Assembly: GCA_944322345.1 (NCBI GenBank) | Contig: CALUOO010000006.1 | Location: forward strand, 62,001-126,000 | Reading direction: 5' to 3' | DNA from: an uncultured Bacteroides sp. | GTDB taxonomy: Bacteria > Bacteroidota > Bacteroidia > Bacteroidales > Bacteroidaceae | Length of the DNA: 64,000 bases | Shown here: piece after piece, positions 27,137 through 34,665 of the stretch | How positions within the stretch are numbered: the first letter of the stretch is position 1 | How the letters are laid out: each line of letters opens with the position of its first letter | The notes under the pieces: model-generated | Databases searched by the model: none | The model's input: the letters and a program-made list of their open reading frames with translations, nothing else | What the model was told of the DNA's origin: nothing | Program-made: the position numbers and the translations under genes

Positions 27137-27538
27137 TTAGCCATTCAACAATTCTTTCCTCTTTTTCTCTGCTTCTTCGTATGTCTTTGCCACAACCAAA
27201 CAATCCGTTTCGCTGTACTCCTTACCCTCCTTATCCAGATAGATAGCTTCAATGGTAGTATCTACACTACCCATCACCGTTTCATATCCGCTAAAGCTGG
27301 TTGTTACCTTGTAGCCCTTTGTCAGTACCGGGAAAGCCTCTTTGCTCGCATCTGTCACAATATGGTTTTCTACTCCTACTTTCAGGCTGTCACTAACAAG
27401 GAATAGGGGCAACTCCCTTACTACCTCCTTGATCTTATCGTACAATGTGGCTTCAACGCTTCCGGCTTCTTCTACGCCTTGCGTGGAAATTTCCACATCG
27501 GAAAAATTCTTCTGCATACTGAAACTCATTTTAATCAT
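27137..27538 (-). CDS. Hypothetical protein
   Basis: 133 residues (MIKMSFSMQKNFSDVEISTQ). Alternating strand and helix, no membrane segment, ends with a charged helix (TYEEAEKKRKELLNG). First gene after operator 4 at 27546-27562, so it begins the packaging/head transcript. Family not recognised. Confidence 0.7.
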   Translation of the reverse strand: MIKMSFSMQKNFSDVEISTQGVEEAGSVEATLYDKIKEVVRELPLFLVSDSLKVGVENHIVTDASKEAFPVLTKGYKVTTSFSGYETVMGSVDTTIEAIYLDKEGKEYSETDCLVVAKTYEEAEKKRKELLNG

Positions 27539-27545
27539 AGCAATC

Positions 27546-27562
27546 TGTGTTTATTGAACACA
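27546..27562. promoter_or_regulatory. Repressor-type operator 4 (TGTGTTTATTGAACACA)
   Basis: 17-bp palindrome 8 bp upstream of the gene starting at 27538. A -7 box here is unclear (TATAGTGT is the closest), but position and sequence fit the operator family. Confidence 0.68.
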
Positions 27563-27570
27563 CTATAAAG

Positions 27571-27602
27571 CCAAAAGAAAATCGGATATAGTTTACCCGA
27601 TT
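27571..27602 (-). terminator. Possible intrinsic terminator
   Basis: On the minus strand ATCGG and CCGAT pair around about 11 nt and are followed by TTTTCTTTT. It would end the early/middle transcript before operator 4 and the packaging genes. Confidence 0.5.
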
Positions 27603-27622
27603 CTCTTTCTCATTCGGTCTGC

Positions 27623-27853
27623 TTAGGCATTCTCCTGCTCTTGGTACTTCTTCCAATACCAATCTATCAAGTCATTGCCTTGCGCTTCCAGTTCGTCATA
27701 AGCATCTTCTTCATCCAGAAGATCGTATGCTTTGTCAATTACTCCCATGAGCAACTGTTGCTGCTCTTCGGTGGCACTATGCACCTCAATTTCTCCGTTG
27801 AGTTGCTGGCGGATCACCTCAATTTCTTTTTCTGTAAGTTCAATCTTTTTCAT
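27623..27853 (-). CDS. Small acidic helical protein
   Basis: 76 residues from ATG 27853 (MKKIELTEKEIEVIRQQLNG). Highly acidic and helical (DEEDAYDELEAQGNDLIDWY). Such small acidic proteins often act as inhibitors or DNA mimics, but no target can be named. Its stop codon lies inside a TGCTTAGGCA sequence that equals the core of the array repeat at 46652-47120. Confidence 0.68.
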   Translation of the reverse strand: MKKIELTEKEIEVIRQQLNGEIEVHSATEEQQQLLMGVIDKAYDLLDEEDAYDELEAQGNDLIDWYWKKYQEQENA

Positions 27854-27883
27854 ATTCAATATCTTTAGACGTTACAAAAATAC

Positions 27884-28489
27884 TCATAATTTGTACTTCT
27901 TGGCTATGTTCTTAACCGCTGCTGTGTATTTGTCGGACTTTCCATGTATGGCTTTCGTCACCGTTTCAGCCCAGAACTCACTTACATTGGTTGCGGCATA
28001 CTTACCATAGCCGGACTTCTTTTTATCCTTACGCCATTGGGTGTATAGCTTGTTGATCTCCTTTCCTGCCGCCTTTTGCTTTGCACCCGTCATGTGCTGA
28101 TTCCATGTTGCGTGTGCCAGTTCGTGTGTCACTGTGTGCGCAATAGGCTTGTTTGTCTTGGTACTCCATCCGCTTGCATATCCTTTCCTATGCGAAGCCT
28201 CGATAGCACTTCTTGACTGGTTGAAATGAGCCTTGTTAAGATACACGCCATCAGACTTGCCATTAGCCGTTACATGAACTCCGTATGTTCCTGCTGGCAG
28301 ATCCGCCAACTTCACACTACGCTGCCTTACACCCAGTACGGCATGGTATCTGGAAATGGCTTCTTTGGTCGCTTTGTACACCGCTGGATCTTTCATGTTC
28401 ACCAACGGCTCTACATTTGAAACTTTACCCTTGAAAGTGGCATCGCCCGGCTGTAAGCCTCCACGTGTTCCGCTTGAATTTCTTCCCAT
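27884..28489 (-). CDS. HExxH zinc metallopeptidase-like protein
   Basis: 201 residues; start ATG 28489 (MGRNSSGTRGGLQPGDATFK) chosen because it follows a 7-bp overlap with the preceding stop. VTHELAHATWNQH near residue 115 is a HExxH zinc-protease motif with a further His, and ATNVSEFWAETVT downstream offers a candidate third ligand (Glu). It lies just before the packaging genes, so a role in head maturation or in the capsid is possible but unproven. Confidence 0.75.
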   Translation of the reverse strand: MGRNSSGTRGGLQPGDATFKGKVSNVEPLVNMKDPAVYKATKEAISRYHAVLGVRQRSVKLADLPAGTYGVHVTANGKSDGVYLNKAHFNQSRSAIEASHRKGYASGWSTKTNKPIAHTVTHELAHATWNQHMTGAKQKAAGKEINKLYTQWRKDKKKSGYGKYAATNVSEFWAETVTKAIHGKSDKYTAAVKNIAKKYKL

Positions 28490-28494
28490 ATTCG

Positions 28495-29595
28495 CTACTT
28501 CTTTTTTGCGTTTATAAAATCGGTTACATACAGTAGCCCGTGTTTCCGGCAAAACGCTTGTACATCCTTACCGCCTCCATAAACAAGTAGGTTAGGCTTT
28601 TCAAGCCCGGAAATCTCTTGTGCTACTTGGAGATCCGATTTAAGGCTTTCCATCCATCCGTCCAGCCCACGAGTGGCGAAAGCATTATATCCTTTCGGAA
28701 TCCCCATTTTGTTGTACTCTATGAATTTGTGAGATACATTCAAATCAGCATACACCCTTATACCGCACTCTTGGAAGTAACGGGATAACCACCGTTTTTT
28801 GTAGATGAGTTGCAAGCCCCACGCTATAGGTGTCTGGTCGTGGCAACTACAATTCGGCTCTACCACAGCTTTGCAGCCACTTGCAAGCAAGTTGATCGGA
28901 TCTTTGAAAAGAGCCTCAAACCTGTAATCATCCACATAGAAATGATAGGTGGCTACATCTTTCCTCAAACGGCTGTTTGCACCCCACGGAGATAACGGCA
29001 ACTCCAGTTTTCCGGCTTGCATTTCCAGAAGCAAGTTGGGGATCTCAAAAATGTTGTCGCTCTCATACAAAACATCTTTGAACATGGAGCGGTAGAAAGC
29101 CTCTTTGTCGTTTGCCTCTTCGCTTCCATCCTCTTGCTCATCGCTCGCTGCCTCATCTTCCGGCTCATCCTCTTCAACCGCTTTCTTCTTTGACTTCTTA
29201 GGCTCTGCATCCTCCGGGATAGTCAGACCTATAAAGCTGAAATCGGTATCTTTCCAGACATCATCCACTTGCAATGCGTTGAAATCCCATTCTCCGTTAT
29301 TGATATTGTCCCGGAGAATGATATTCTTTTCCTCATCCTCCGTAAGATCCGAATAGACAACGGTAGGGACTTCTTTCAGCTTCAATTTCTTAGCCGCTTT
29401 CAAACGCTGGTTTCCTGCTATCACAACCAGTTTGCCCGTCCGGTCGGATAGCGTAATAGGTCGGTGCTTCCAGAATCCGTAAATCTTGATACTATCCACA
29501 AGCCGATCCATATCGGCTTTCTTGATAGTCCTCGGATTGGATTCCAAAAGCACCATTTCCGACAAAGGGCGATATGTAATCTCGCTACACTTCAT
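28495..29595 (-). CDS. ParB-N domain protein with DUF4417-like C-terminus
   Basis: 366 residues from ATG 29595, which overlaps the previous stop by 11 bp. Residues 1-100 form a ParB/sulfiredoxin-type N-domain (LESNPRTIKKADMDRLVDSI; LVVIAGNQRLKAAKKL). An acidic linker follows (EEDEPEDEAASDEQEDGSEE), then a DUF4417-like domain (SRYFQECGIRVYADLNVSHK; LLVYGGGKDVQAFCRKHGLL). DUF4417 proteins are common in phages and elements; function unknown. Confidence 0.8.
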   Translation of the reverse strand: MKCSEITYRPLSEMVLLESNPRTIKKADMDRLVDSIKIYGFWKHRPITLSDRTGKLVVIAGNQRLKAAKKLKLKEVPTVVYSDLTEDEEKNIILRDNINNGEWDFNALQVDDVWKDTDFSFIGLTIPEDAEPKKSKKKAVEEDEPEDEAASDEQEDGSEEANDKEAFYRSMFKDVLYESDNIFEIPNLLLEMQAGKLELPLSPWGANSRLRKDVATYHFYVDDYRFEALFKDPINLLASGCKAVVEPNCSCHDQTPIAWGLQLIYKKRWLSRYFQECGIRVYADLNVSHKFIEYNKMGIPKGYNAFATRGLDGWMESLKSDLQVAQEISGLEKPNLLVYGGGKDVQAFCRKHGLLYVTDFINAKKK

Positions 29596-30022
29596 CCTCT
29601 GCCTCCTTTTCCTCGTTATCTTCCGTTTCCTCAACCTCACTCACTGGCAGATTATCCAGATACTGATCCAGCCCTATAGATTTGCGGAAACGCTCTACAA
29701 TCCGGCACGGTATGATATATCTACGCTTCCTCATGTATAGAAAACGGCTGTTATCCGACACATCTACGCCAACAGCATAGAACTTGCCACGATAGGACAA
29801 AGGCAAAGGCAGTTTGTCATAGATAAAGACACGGTTTTCCTCAACCTTTGAAATGGTCGCTTTCCTGTTATATTCGTTGTTCAGGTAAATGTACATCACA
29901 TCACCTTGCTTCATATTGTCGGCTGGCATCCACTTGTTTACAAGGTAGCCGCCCCAATTATGCAACACAAACAGAACGCCAACTATCACGGCAAACACGA
30001 TAAGAACATCAATTATCAGCAT
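29585..30022 (-). CDS. Membrane-anchored hypothetical protein
   Basis: 145 residues from ATG 30022 (MLIIDVLIVFAVIVGVLFVL); the longer frame starts at TTG. Residues 2-24 form one membrane helix. A beta-rich soluble part follows (GDVMYIYLNNEYNRKATISK) and the C-terminus is very acidic (ETEDNEEKEAEDEV). First gene behind operator 5 and a good -7 box, so separately controlled. Confidence 0.72.
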   Translation of the reverse strand: MLIIDVLIVFAVIVGVLFVLHNWGGYLVNKWMPADNMKQGDVMYIYLNNEYNRKATISKVEENRVFIYDKLPLPLSYRGKFYAVGVDVSDNSRFLYMRKRRYIIPCRIVERFRKSIGLDQYLDNLPVSEVEETEDNEEKEAEDEV

Positions 30023-30049
30023 AGCTTTCAATTTACTTGGTTAATGATA

Positions 30050-30057
30050 CAAAGATA
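30050..30057 (-). promoter_or_regulatory. Promoter -7 box upstream of 30022
   Basis: Minus-strand TATCTTTG matches TAnnTTTG, 28 bp upstream of the ATG at 30022. Operator 5 covers the expected -33 region. Confidence 0.65.
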
Positions 30058-30065
30058 TGAATTTA

Positions 30066-30082
30066 TGTGTTTACTAAACACA
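30066..30082. promoter_or_regulatory. Repressor-type operator 5 (TGTGTTTACTAAACACA)
   Basis: Perfect 7-bp inverted repeat TGTGTTT/AAACACA around 3 bp, just upstream of the -7 box of the promoter at 30050. Confidence 0.72.
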
Positions 30083-30102
30083 CTTTTAAGCATAAAAATA
30101 GC

Positions 30103-30540
30103 CTAATAACCGAAAACAAGCATAGCCGCATCCCTGCCATGCTCATTTGTCTGCTTTCCCCACCCGGTATATCGCTTGAAAGTTTCCTGTTTGAGCTTGG
30201 TTACATTCCTTTTAGGGGCAACCATTTCAAACTCAACTCCCAGATCTTTCAGGTAATCTTCCCAGATAGAGGCATCACGCTTCACCGATCCAACACCTTG
30301 CAGCCGTTTCCTTTCCTCTTCCCTTGACATCCTTTCAGTGCCGAACCAGTTTCTTTGCCTCGGATCTTCCACCCTCACAAACACCTTATCGCCTACAGCC
30401 ACATATTCATCACGCAAGGATCGGACATTTTCCATTGCCTTATGAATGGGCAAAGAAGTCACCATAAGTAGGGATCGCTGCTTGCTGTCCCAAACAGCGA
30501 ATCCCGTATGTACGCCTGTATCTATCCCAATACAAATCAT
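30103..30540 (-). CDS. RuvC-like Holliday junction resolvase
   Basis: 145 residues. RNase H-fold motifs: ICIGIDTGVHTGFAV with the first Asp, VRVEDPRQRNWFG with the Glu, and the C-terminal NEHGRDAAMLVFGY with the last acidic residue. Such phage resolvases cut branched DNA before packaging. It lies in the recombination/replication block. Confidence 0.85.
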   Translation of the reverse strand: MICIGIDTGVHTGFAVWDSKQRSLLMVTSLPIHKAMENVRSLRDEYVAVGDKVFVRVEDPRQRNWFGTERMSREEERKRLQGVGSVKRDASIWEDYLKDLGVEFEMVAPKRNVTKLKQETFKRYTGWGKQTNEHGRDAAMLVFGY

Positions 30541-30929
30541 TCCGCTACTTCGTTTTCTTGATTGTTGGGAATCTCATACAATATCACGCCTTTCATTTCA
30601 CTTGCATCCTTTCTTGGTGCATACAGTTGCGCCATCAAAAGGTTGTCCGGCAAAAACTTGTAGCGTATTTCCTTGATAAGCGGCAAGCCTATAGGAACTT
30701 CGCTCATCATGTGCAAAGTCCAGAGGTCGTTTTCCTTTCTCACGCTTACTATAGCGGACTTGTAGAGGAATGTACCCGTCTTGTATTCTCCGTACTCATC
30801 GGAACACTCCGCTTCTTTTTGTGCCGTTTCTTCCAGCATCTTAATGAATCCGGCATTAAGCCTTTTCTTCCGTTTCGCCCAGTATTCCGGGTAGATAACT
30901 CTTGCTTTCTTGGTTTCGTCAGTTTTCAT
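30537..30929 (-). CDS. Hypothetical protein
   Basis: 130 residues (MKTDETKKARVIYPEYWAKR) with a 4-bp ATGA overlap into the resolvase gene. It reads as a mixed alpha/beta domain (YKTGTFLYKSAIVSVRKEND; IRYKFLPDNLLMAQLYAPRK). It resembles small conserved phage proteins next to resolvases, but I cannot name a family. Confidence 0.72.
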   Translation of the reverse strand: MKTDETKKARVIYPEYWAKRKKRLNAGFIKMLEETAQKEAECSDEYGEYKTGTFLYKSAIVSVRKENDLWTLHMMSEVPIGLPLIKEIRYKFLPDNLLMAQLYAPRKDASEMKGVILYEIPNNQENEVAE

Positions 30930-30930
30930 A

Positions 30931-31257
30931 TCATTCTTGGGTTTTAATTGATACTCTTATAGATGCTTTCGTTTCCACATCAACCAGATATTGAGCATAC
31001 ATATCCTTGTGTTCCTCTTGGAATCTGGTTTTGTCGAAATTCTTACGCTTGGACGGTGCAATGTAGGATATTCGTATTCTCTCATTCTCCGCTTTCTTCA
31101 GGTCGTGTGTTTGCATAAGCTCCAGCATACGATCCTGTAACTGCTTCTTACGCTCTTCCAGCCGGGTTATTTCAGCATCAACGGAAATATACTCATCCTG
31201 TAGTGCCAGAAGATCATCCGGCATCGGATCAAATGTTTTTTCTTTCTTCTTTGCCAT
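30931..31257 (-). CDS. Coiled-coil hypothetical protein
   Basis: 108 residues from ATG 31257 (MAKKKEKTFDPMPDDLLALQ). A long coiled coil (EYISVDAEITRLEERKKQLQ) is followed by a short domain (RIRISYIAPSKRKNFDKTRF). The layout is like phage Gp157-type or nuclease-inhibitor proteins; this is only resemblance. Overlaps nothing; 3 bp from the exonuclease gene. Confidence 0.68.
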   Translation of the reverse strand: MAKKKEKTFDPMPDDLLALQDEYISVDAEITRLEERKKQLQDRMLELMQTHDLKKAENERIRISYIAPSKRKNFDKTRFQEEHKDMYAQYLVDVETKASIRVSIKTQE

Positions 31258-31259
31258 AA

Positions 31260-31832
31260 TCAGACTTTGTAAGGTGAAACAATATCGAATATCGCCTTGC
31301 ATATCTCTATATCATAGAGCGCATCATGCAAGCGGTTGGAATCTACATCAATGCCCAGAAACTTTGCAACCGTCCCCTGCTTGAAATTCTCCATTTCCGC
31401 ACGTCTGGCGGCAAGATACGGAGTGGCAAGCACCATCACATCTATAGAATTGCTCCAGAACCACGATCCGAAATACTTATCTTCATTCTGCACGAACCAT
31501 GCACGGAGAAACTGGTTATCAAATGAGGCATTGTTGTACCCGGCAAGAAAGAACTTATCCTGCCTGTTGTACTTATCCACATACTTAGCCAGCATATCCA
31601 CAAACTGCCTGTACACTTCGCCCATAGGTGGGTAAGCCATTATTTGCTCCTTTGTAACTCCTGCCACATCCAGAGCCTCTTGTGTAATATCGGCTTTCGG
31701 ATTGGGTTGTACATGGAAATTGAAACTTTCACGGACTTCACCGTCAATTACTACCATACCGCTTATCTGGTGAATGCCGTGCCGATTTACCAGAGTGCCA
31801 GTAGTTTCCAAATCAAAAAATAATACTTTCAT
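31260..31832 (-). CDS. DnaQ-like 3'-5' exonuclease (DEDDh)
   Basis: 190 residues. Exo I FDLETTGTLVNRHGIHQ, Exo II AGYNNASFDNQFL, Exo III HDALYDIEICKAIFD: the full DEDDh set. Enzymes of this family trim single strands or proofread. It follows the ParB gene by 2 bp. Confidence 0.9.
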   Translation of the reverse strand: MKVLFFDLETTGTLVNRHGIHQISGMVVIDGEVRESFNFHVQPNPKADITQEALDVAGVTKEQIMAYPPMGEVYRQFVDMLAKYVDKYNRQDKFFLAGYNNASFDNQFLRAWFVQNEDKYFGSWFWSNSIDVMVLATPYLAARRAEMENFKQGTVAKFLGIDVDSNRLHDALYDIEICKAIFDIVSPYKV

Positions 31833-31834
31833 AC

Positions 31835-32641
31835 TTACATCTTTTTATATTGTTTCATTGCTTGGTATAGGCTTTGTTCCTTATCCAGAAGCGTAATCAG
31901 CCGATCCACATCTACCATCTTTTCACCGTCCAGATATGCCCAGATACTACGCAAGGCATTGGCTACCGCCTTAGCCTCATTTGATTCTTTCAGGTGGGCT
32001 GTTACCTCTCTGTTGGTTGCAGTCTCTCTTCCTTGTTCCTTTGCCGCCTTAACAGCATTTTGAGCCGCTTTCACTTGATCCGATTCCGTTTCATAGCTTG
32101 AAGCAATCTCCCTTGCCGCTGTTATGGATAGCTCATTTCTCATAATCCGCTCTTGCAACTCCTTTGGAAGATCCAGAAGAGAAAGGCACTTGCTGATATA
32201 TGCCGGGGACTTCTTGAATTTGTCCGCTATCTCCACCTGTGTATATCCGAACTCTTCTTTGAACCGCTGGAACATCAAAGCGCATTCATATTCAGTAAAA
32301 CGCTTTCCCTCATTCCTCATCATCTGCTCTATGTACAGATCCTCACGGCTCATTGTTGGCGGTCGCTTCAACGCTTTCACAAAAGGAATATCCGCACCCT
32401 CTGAAATAGCCATCATGGTTGCACGGTATCTGCGTTCACCATCTACCAGCCTGTATTTCTCATCACCGTTTTCATCCTTGAAAGCAATCACGGTTAAGGG
32501 ATTCAGCACCCCTTTCGCCTTGATTTGCTCTTTCAATTCATCCAGATCAAAATCTCTACGGACATTGAAGCCATCTTCCACTACTATGTTTCGTGGATCA
32601 ATCAGGAACACATCCGTTTTCTTTGTTGCATTATTTTTCAT
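31835..32641 (-). CDS. ParB/KorB/Noc-family CTPase DNA-binding protein
   Basis: 268 residues. CTP-binding box GERRYRA (KYRLVDGERRYRATMM, about residues 62-77) and a central helix-turn-helix (YTQVEIADKFKKSPAYISKC), both hallmarks of chromosomal and plasmid ParB. The C-terminal part could dimerise. No ParA is encoded in the window. ParB proteins load at palindromic parS and spread; the related KorB binds a 13-bp TTTAGC(S)GCTAAA operator. The 14-16 bp palindromes at 46652-47120 are candidate sites (inference). Confidence 0.87.
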   Translation of the reverse strand: MKNNATKKTDVFLIDPRNIVVEDGFNVRRDFDLDELKEQIKAKGVLNPLTVIAFKDENGDEKYRLVDGERRYRATMMAISEGADIPFVKALKRPPTMSREDLYIEQMMRNEGKRFTEYECALMFQRFKEEFGYTQVEIADKFKKSPAYISKCLSLLDLPKELQERIMRNELSITAAREIASSYETESDQVKAAQNAVKAAKEQGRETATNREVTAHLKESNEAKAVANALRSIWAYLDGEKMVDVDRLITLLDKEQSLYQAMKQYKKM

Positions 32642-32642
32642 T

Positions 32643-32783
32643 CTACTTATTGTTTTGTTGGTAAAACTTACATGGTTTCTTTCTTGCTGTTATTCTCTTA
32701 GCCAGCTTGCAGCAATACATCTGACCTACTTTCGGATTACTCCAGAAGTGCTTACATTCGCTACAATGCCTATCGTCACTCAT
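32643..32783 (-). CDS. Small zinc-finger protein
   Basis: 46 residues from ATG 32783, overlapping the preceding stop. HCSECKHFWSNPKVGQMYCC and a later KPCKF supply Cys/His for zinc. It ends 1 bp before the ParB gene. Confidence 0.66.
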   Translation of the reverse strand: MSDDRHCSECKHFWSNPKVGQMYCCKLAKRITARKKPCKFYQQNNK

Positions 32784-32952
32784 CGCTATCAAAGTATTCT
32801 TTGTTATCTTCCAGAAACTCTTCCAGCGCATCATCGCAAAACATACCATCACACGTTATTTCCGGGGTATGGTCTATTTCACCTCTACGCCACGGGCAAT
32901 ATGCGCATAGCTCTTCGCCCAGACTTTCTTTCAACTCTTCATTTCTATTCAT
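32776..32952 (-). CDS. Small acidic cysteine-containing protein
   Basis: 58 residues from ATG 32952 (MNRNEELKESLGEELCAYCP). ELCAYCPWRRG and ITCDGMFCDDALEEFLEDN give C-x2-C and C-x4-C pairs that may bind metal. It overlaps both neighbours by a few bases. The longer frame would use a GTG inside the preceding gene. Confidence 0.66.
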   Translation of the reverse strand: MNRNEELKESLGEELCAYCPWRRGEIDHTPEITCDGMFCDDALEEFLEDNKEYFDSDE

Positions 32953-33124
32953 ATCTGCTACGGAATTTCCCACAGTTACATTTGAAGTGTGGCATTACAC
33001 CTTTCGGATCTTCATAGCGTGTTCCTCCCTTAACATAGGAATGAGCCGTACAACAATAAGCCTTATAGCCTTTTCTAATCTCCAATAGCTTCATATAGGA
33101 GCAATTTTCACAAGTCTTATCCAT
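32945..33124 (-). CDS. Small zinc-finger-like protein
   Basis: 59 residues from ATG 33124 (MDKTCENCSYMKLLEIRKGY). Cysteine pairs CENC, YCC and CNCG resemble a compact zinc-binding fold. It overlaps the next gene by 8 bp and ends its frame at TAG 32945. Small Cys-rich proteins cluster in this block. Confidence 0.66.
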   Translation of the reverse strand: MDKTCENCSYMKLLEIRKGYKAYCCTAHSYVKGGTRYEDPKGVMPHFKCNCGKFRSRYE

Positions 33125-33125
33125 A

Positions 33126-33269
33126 TCAATAACCGAATATCATTCTAAAAACATAACTTACAGAGCCGGAATAAACCTCATTCCCCTTTGAAGCACGGAT
33201 ATGTTTGCCCAATGTGACAACCTTAAAACCACGCTCCTTAATCCGCTCAATCTTCCGCTCCTTATCCAT
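33126..33269 (-). CDS. Small basic hypothetical protein
   Basis: 47 residues from ATG 33269 (MDKERKIERIKERGFKVVTL), very basic at the N-terminus. It lies 1 bp from the gene above and 1 bp from the gene below, which supports expression. Function unknown. Confidence 0.55.
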   Translation of the reverse strand: MDKERKIERIKERGFKVVTLGKHIRASKGNEVYSGSVSYVFRMIFGY

Positions 33270-33270
33270 A

Positions 33271-33537
33271 TCAGCACACCTTGAAAGTATGAAACACAAG
33301 CGAACCACCGTACATTTGAAAAGTACCTATGTATTCCAGCCTGTCGCTGTCTTGAATTGTATGCCCTGTACCATGTACTCTGATATGTACTCTTTCTTTT
33401 TCAGCATTAGGATCAACCATTGCCCAAATGCAAGGAACACCATTTTGAGTTTGAACCGTCAGAATTTTTGCGCCAACTGGCATTTCGATATTCTGATCAT
33501 CCGTTACTTCAATCCTGTATTTATAAATCTTCTTCAT
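33271..33537 (-). CDS. DUF7352-like small protein
   Basis: 88 residues. The sequence MKKIYKYRIEVTDDQNIEMP with GAKILTVQTQNGVPCIWAMV is a pattern I know from small beta-barrel phage proteins across many hosts (strand Y-x-Y-x-I-x-V-T-D, then GAKIL, then W-A-x-V). Their function is not established. Confidence 0.72.
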   Translation of the reverse strand: MKKIYKYRIEVTDDQNIEMPVGAKILTVQTQNGVPCIWAMVDPNAEKERVHIRVHGTGHTIQDSDRLEYIGTFQMYGGSLVFHTFKVC

Positions 33538-33541
33538 ATTG

Positions 33542-33991
33542 TTAGTATCTAAAATCCGTAAAATGAATAACTACACCCTCAAACACATTATCCTTAGTGA
33601 AGAACCATGAAATGAAGTCCTCAACGCTCAAACCGTCATTCTTGGCTACCACTTCAATAGGCACTCTCTTATCATCAATCCAGATTTGAGGCACGGCATC
33701 GCTGCTGTCATAAGTCATTGTTATGCGTTGCAGTCCTATTTCCTCATACCTTGCAAACTCCCTTTGTTCGGAGTTATACGGTCTGCCAGTCCATTCCCTA
33801 ACAGATAGGTACTTTCTGCCAGAGGAAATGCCCTTGTAACGCTCATCCCATACACCTTTTGCATTGTGCCGTATAGTGTGGATCTTCGTGCCATTTTTCA
33901 ACTTGCTTTCAAATCCTGTAGGCACTCCGGCTTTCGGGTGTGTAGCCGGGAACTTTTTGCAGAGGGTAACTATAACTTTCTTCTTTTCCAT
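33542..33991 (-). CDS. Hypothetical protein, possible ASCH-like fold
   Basis: 149 residues. KIHTIRHNAKGVWDERYKGI and YLSVREWTGRPYNSEQREFA resemble the K-x-H-T-x-R core of ASCH-domain proteins that bind RNA; the resemblance is weak. The gene has operator 6 directly upstream. Conserved small proteins of this type occur in Bacteroides phages. Confidence 0.65.
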   Translation of the reverse strand: MEKKKVIVTLCKKFPATHPKAGVPTGFESKLKNGTKIHTIRHNAKGVWDERYKGISSGRKYLSVREWTGRPYNSEQREFARYEEIGLQRITMTYDSSDAVPQIWIDDKRVPIEVVAKNDGLSVEDFISWFFTKDNVFEGVVIHFTDFRY

Positions 33992-33998
33992 TGCTAAA

Positions 33999-34015
33999 TA
34001 TGTTTATTGAACACA
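33999..34015. promoter_or_regulatory. Repressor-type operator 6 (TATGTTTATTGAACACA)
   Basis: 17-bp palindrome with one mismatch against the family consensus, 8 bp upstream of the gene starting at 33991. No clear -7 box is seen. Confidence 0.55.
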
Positions 34016-34016
34016 C

Positions 34017-34181
34017 TTATTGAAACAAATTAGGCATATTGGGTGCTAAGTTGGATAGCATATTATCCACTTTCCGCTCCAATTCCTTTGACTTAGCAAG
34101 GGTAGCTTTATACCTTGTTTTGAAATACTCCTTTTGGTATTTTCTCATTTCCTGTACTGTCTTTACAAATTCGTCCATCAT
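34017..34181 (-). CDS. Small helical hypothetical protein
   Basis: 54 residues from ATG 34181 (MMDEFVKTVQEMRKYQKEYF), ending NLAPNMPNLFQ. Almost wholly helical and charged. It overlaps the end of the methyltransferase gene by 4 bp, so it is co-translated. Function unknown. Confidence 0.65.
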   Translation of the reverse strand: MMDEFVKTVQEMRKYQKEYFKTRYKATLAKSKELERKVDNMLSNLAPNMPNLFQ

Positions 34182-34663
34182 TTCAGTTTTATGTATTTAC
34201 CCGGTATATTTGACTTCTCCAGAGCTTCGGCATTGCTTTCTCCAAATGCTATAAGAACGCTTCCACATCCCGGACTATCGCCCTGTGTCCCGTCTGGTCT
34301 GTAGAACTTGATCCTGCCTCTAACAAACAGTATGGCACTTGCGTTGGGGAAGATCAGATCTTGGAACATCTTGCTGTCGCACCTGTTGAAAAGCAATGCT
34401 ATGCCATTGTTGTTTGCTACCATCTTTTCCACAAACCGCTCTATTAGAGGGCGTGAATAAGGGGGATTTAGCCATACTCTTACCCCCCCCCACGAGGTTT
34501 TCAAACCGTCCTCTTGTGGCGTTATATGCCTTTTGGCAGTGTCCCACAATCGGTTTTCAGGGGAACACGGATCAAGGTCAAATTCACCGAGTGAATCAAT
34601 GATCCATTTCGGAGTGTACCACTCATCCGTGGTGTTGGCGCATCTTTCAAAACTTGTATTCAT
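34178..34663 (-). CDS. Phage DNA N6-adenine methyltransferase (Dam-like)
   Basis: 161 residues from ATG 34663. DEWYTPKWIIDSLGEFDLDP near the start and VWLNPPYSRPLIERF (NPPY catalytic motif) match the phage Dam family PF05869. Methylation may protect phage DNA from host restriction or mark packaging substrate. Its target sequence cannot be read from the gene. Confidence 0.88.
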   Translation of the reverse strand: MNTSFERCANTTDEWYTPKWIIDSLGEFDLDPCSPENRLWDTAKRHITPQEDGLKTSWGGVRVWLNPPYSRPLIERFVEKMVANNNGIALLFNRCDSKMFQDLIFPNASAILFVRGRIKFYRPDGTQGDSPGCGSVLIAFGESNAEALEKSNIPGKYIKLK

Positions 34664-34665
34664 GT

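Noticed and set aside
27884-28489. Phage endolysin
   Set aside because: The HExxH protein has no cell-wall-binding part or holin neighbour; lysis genes are probably outside the window.
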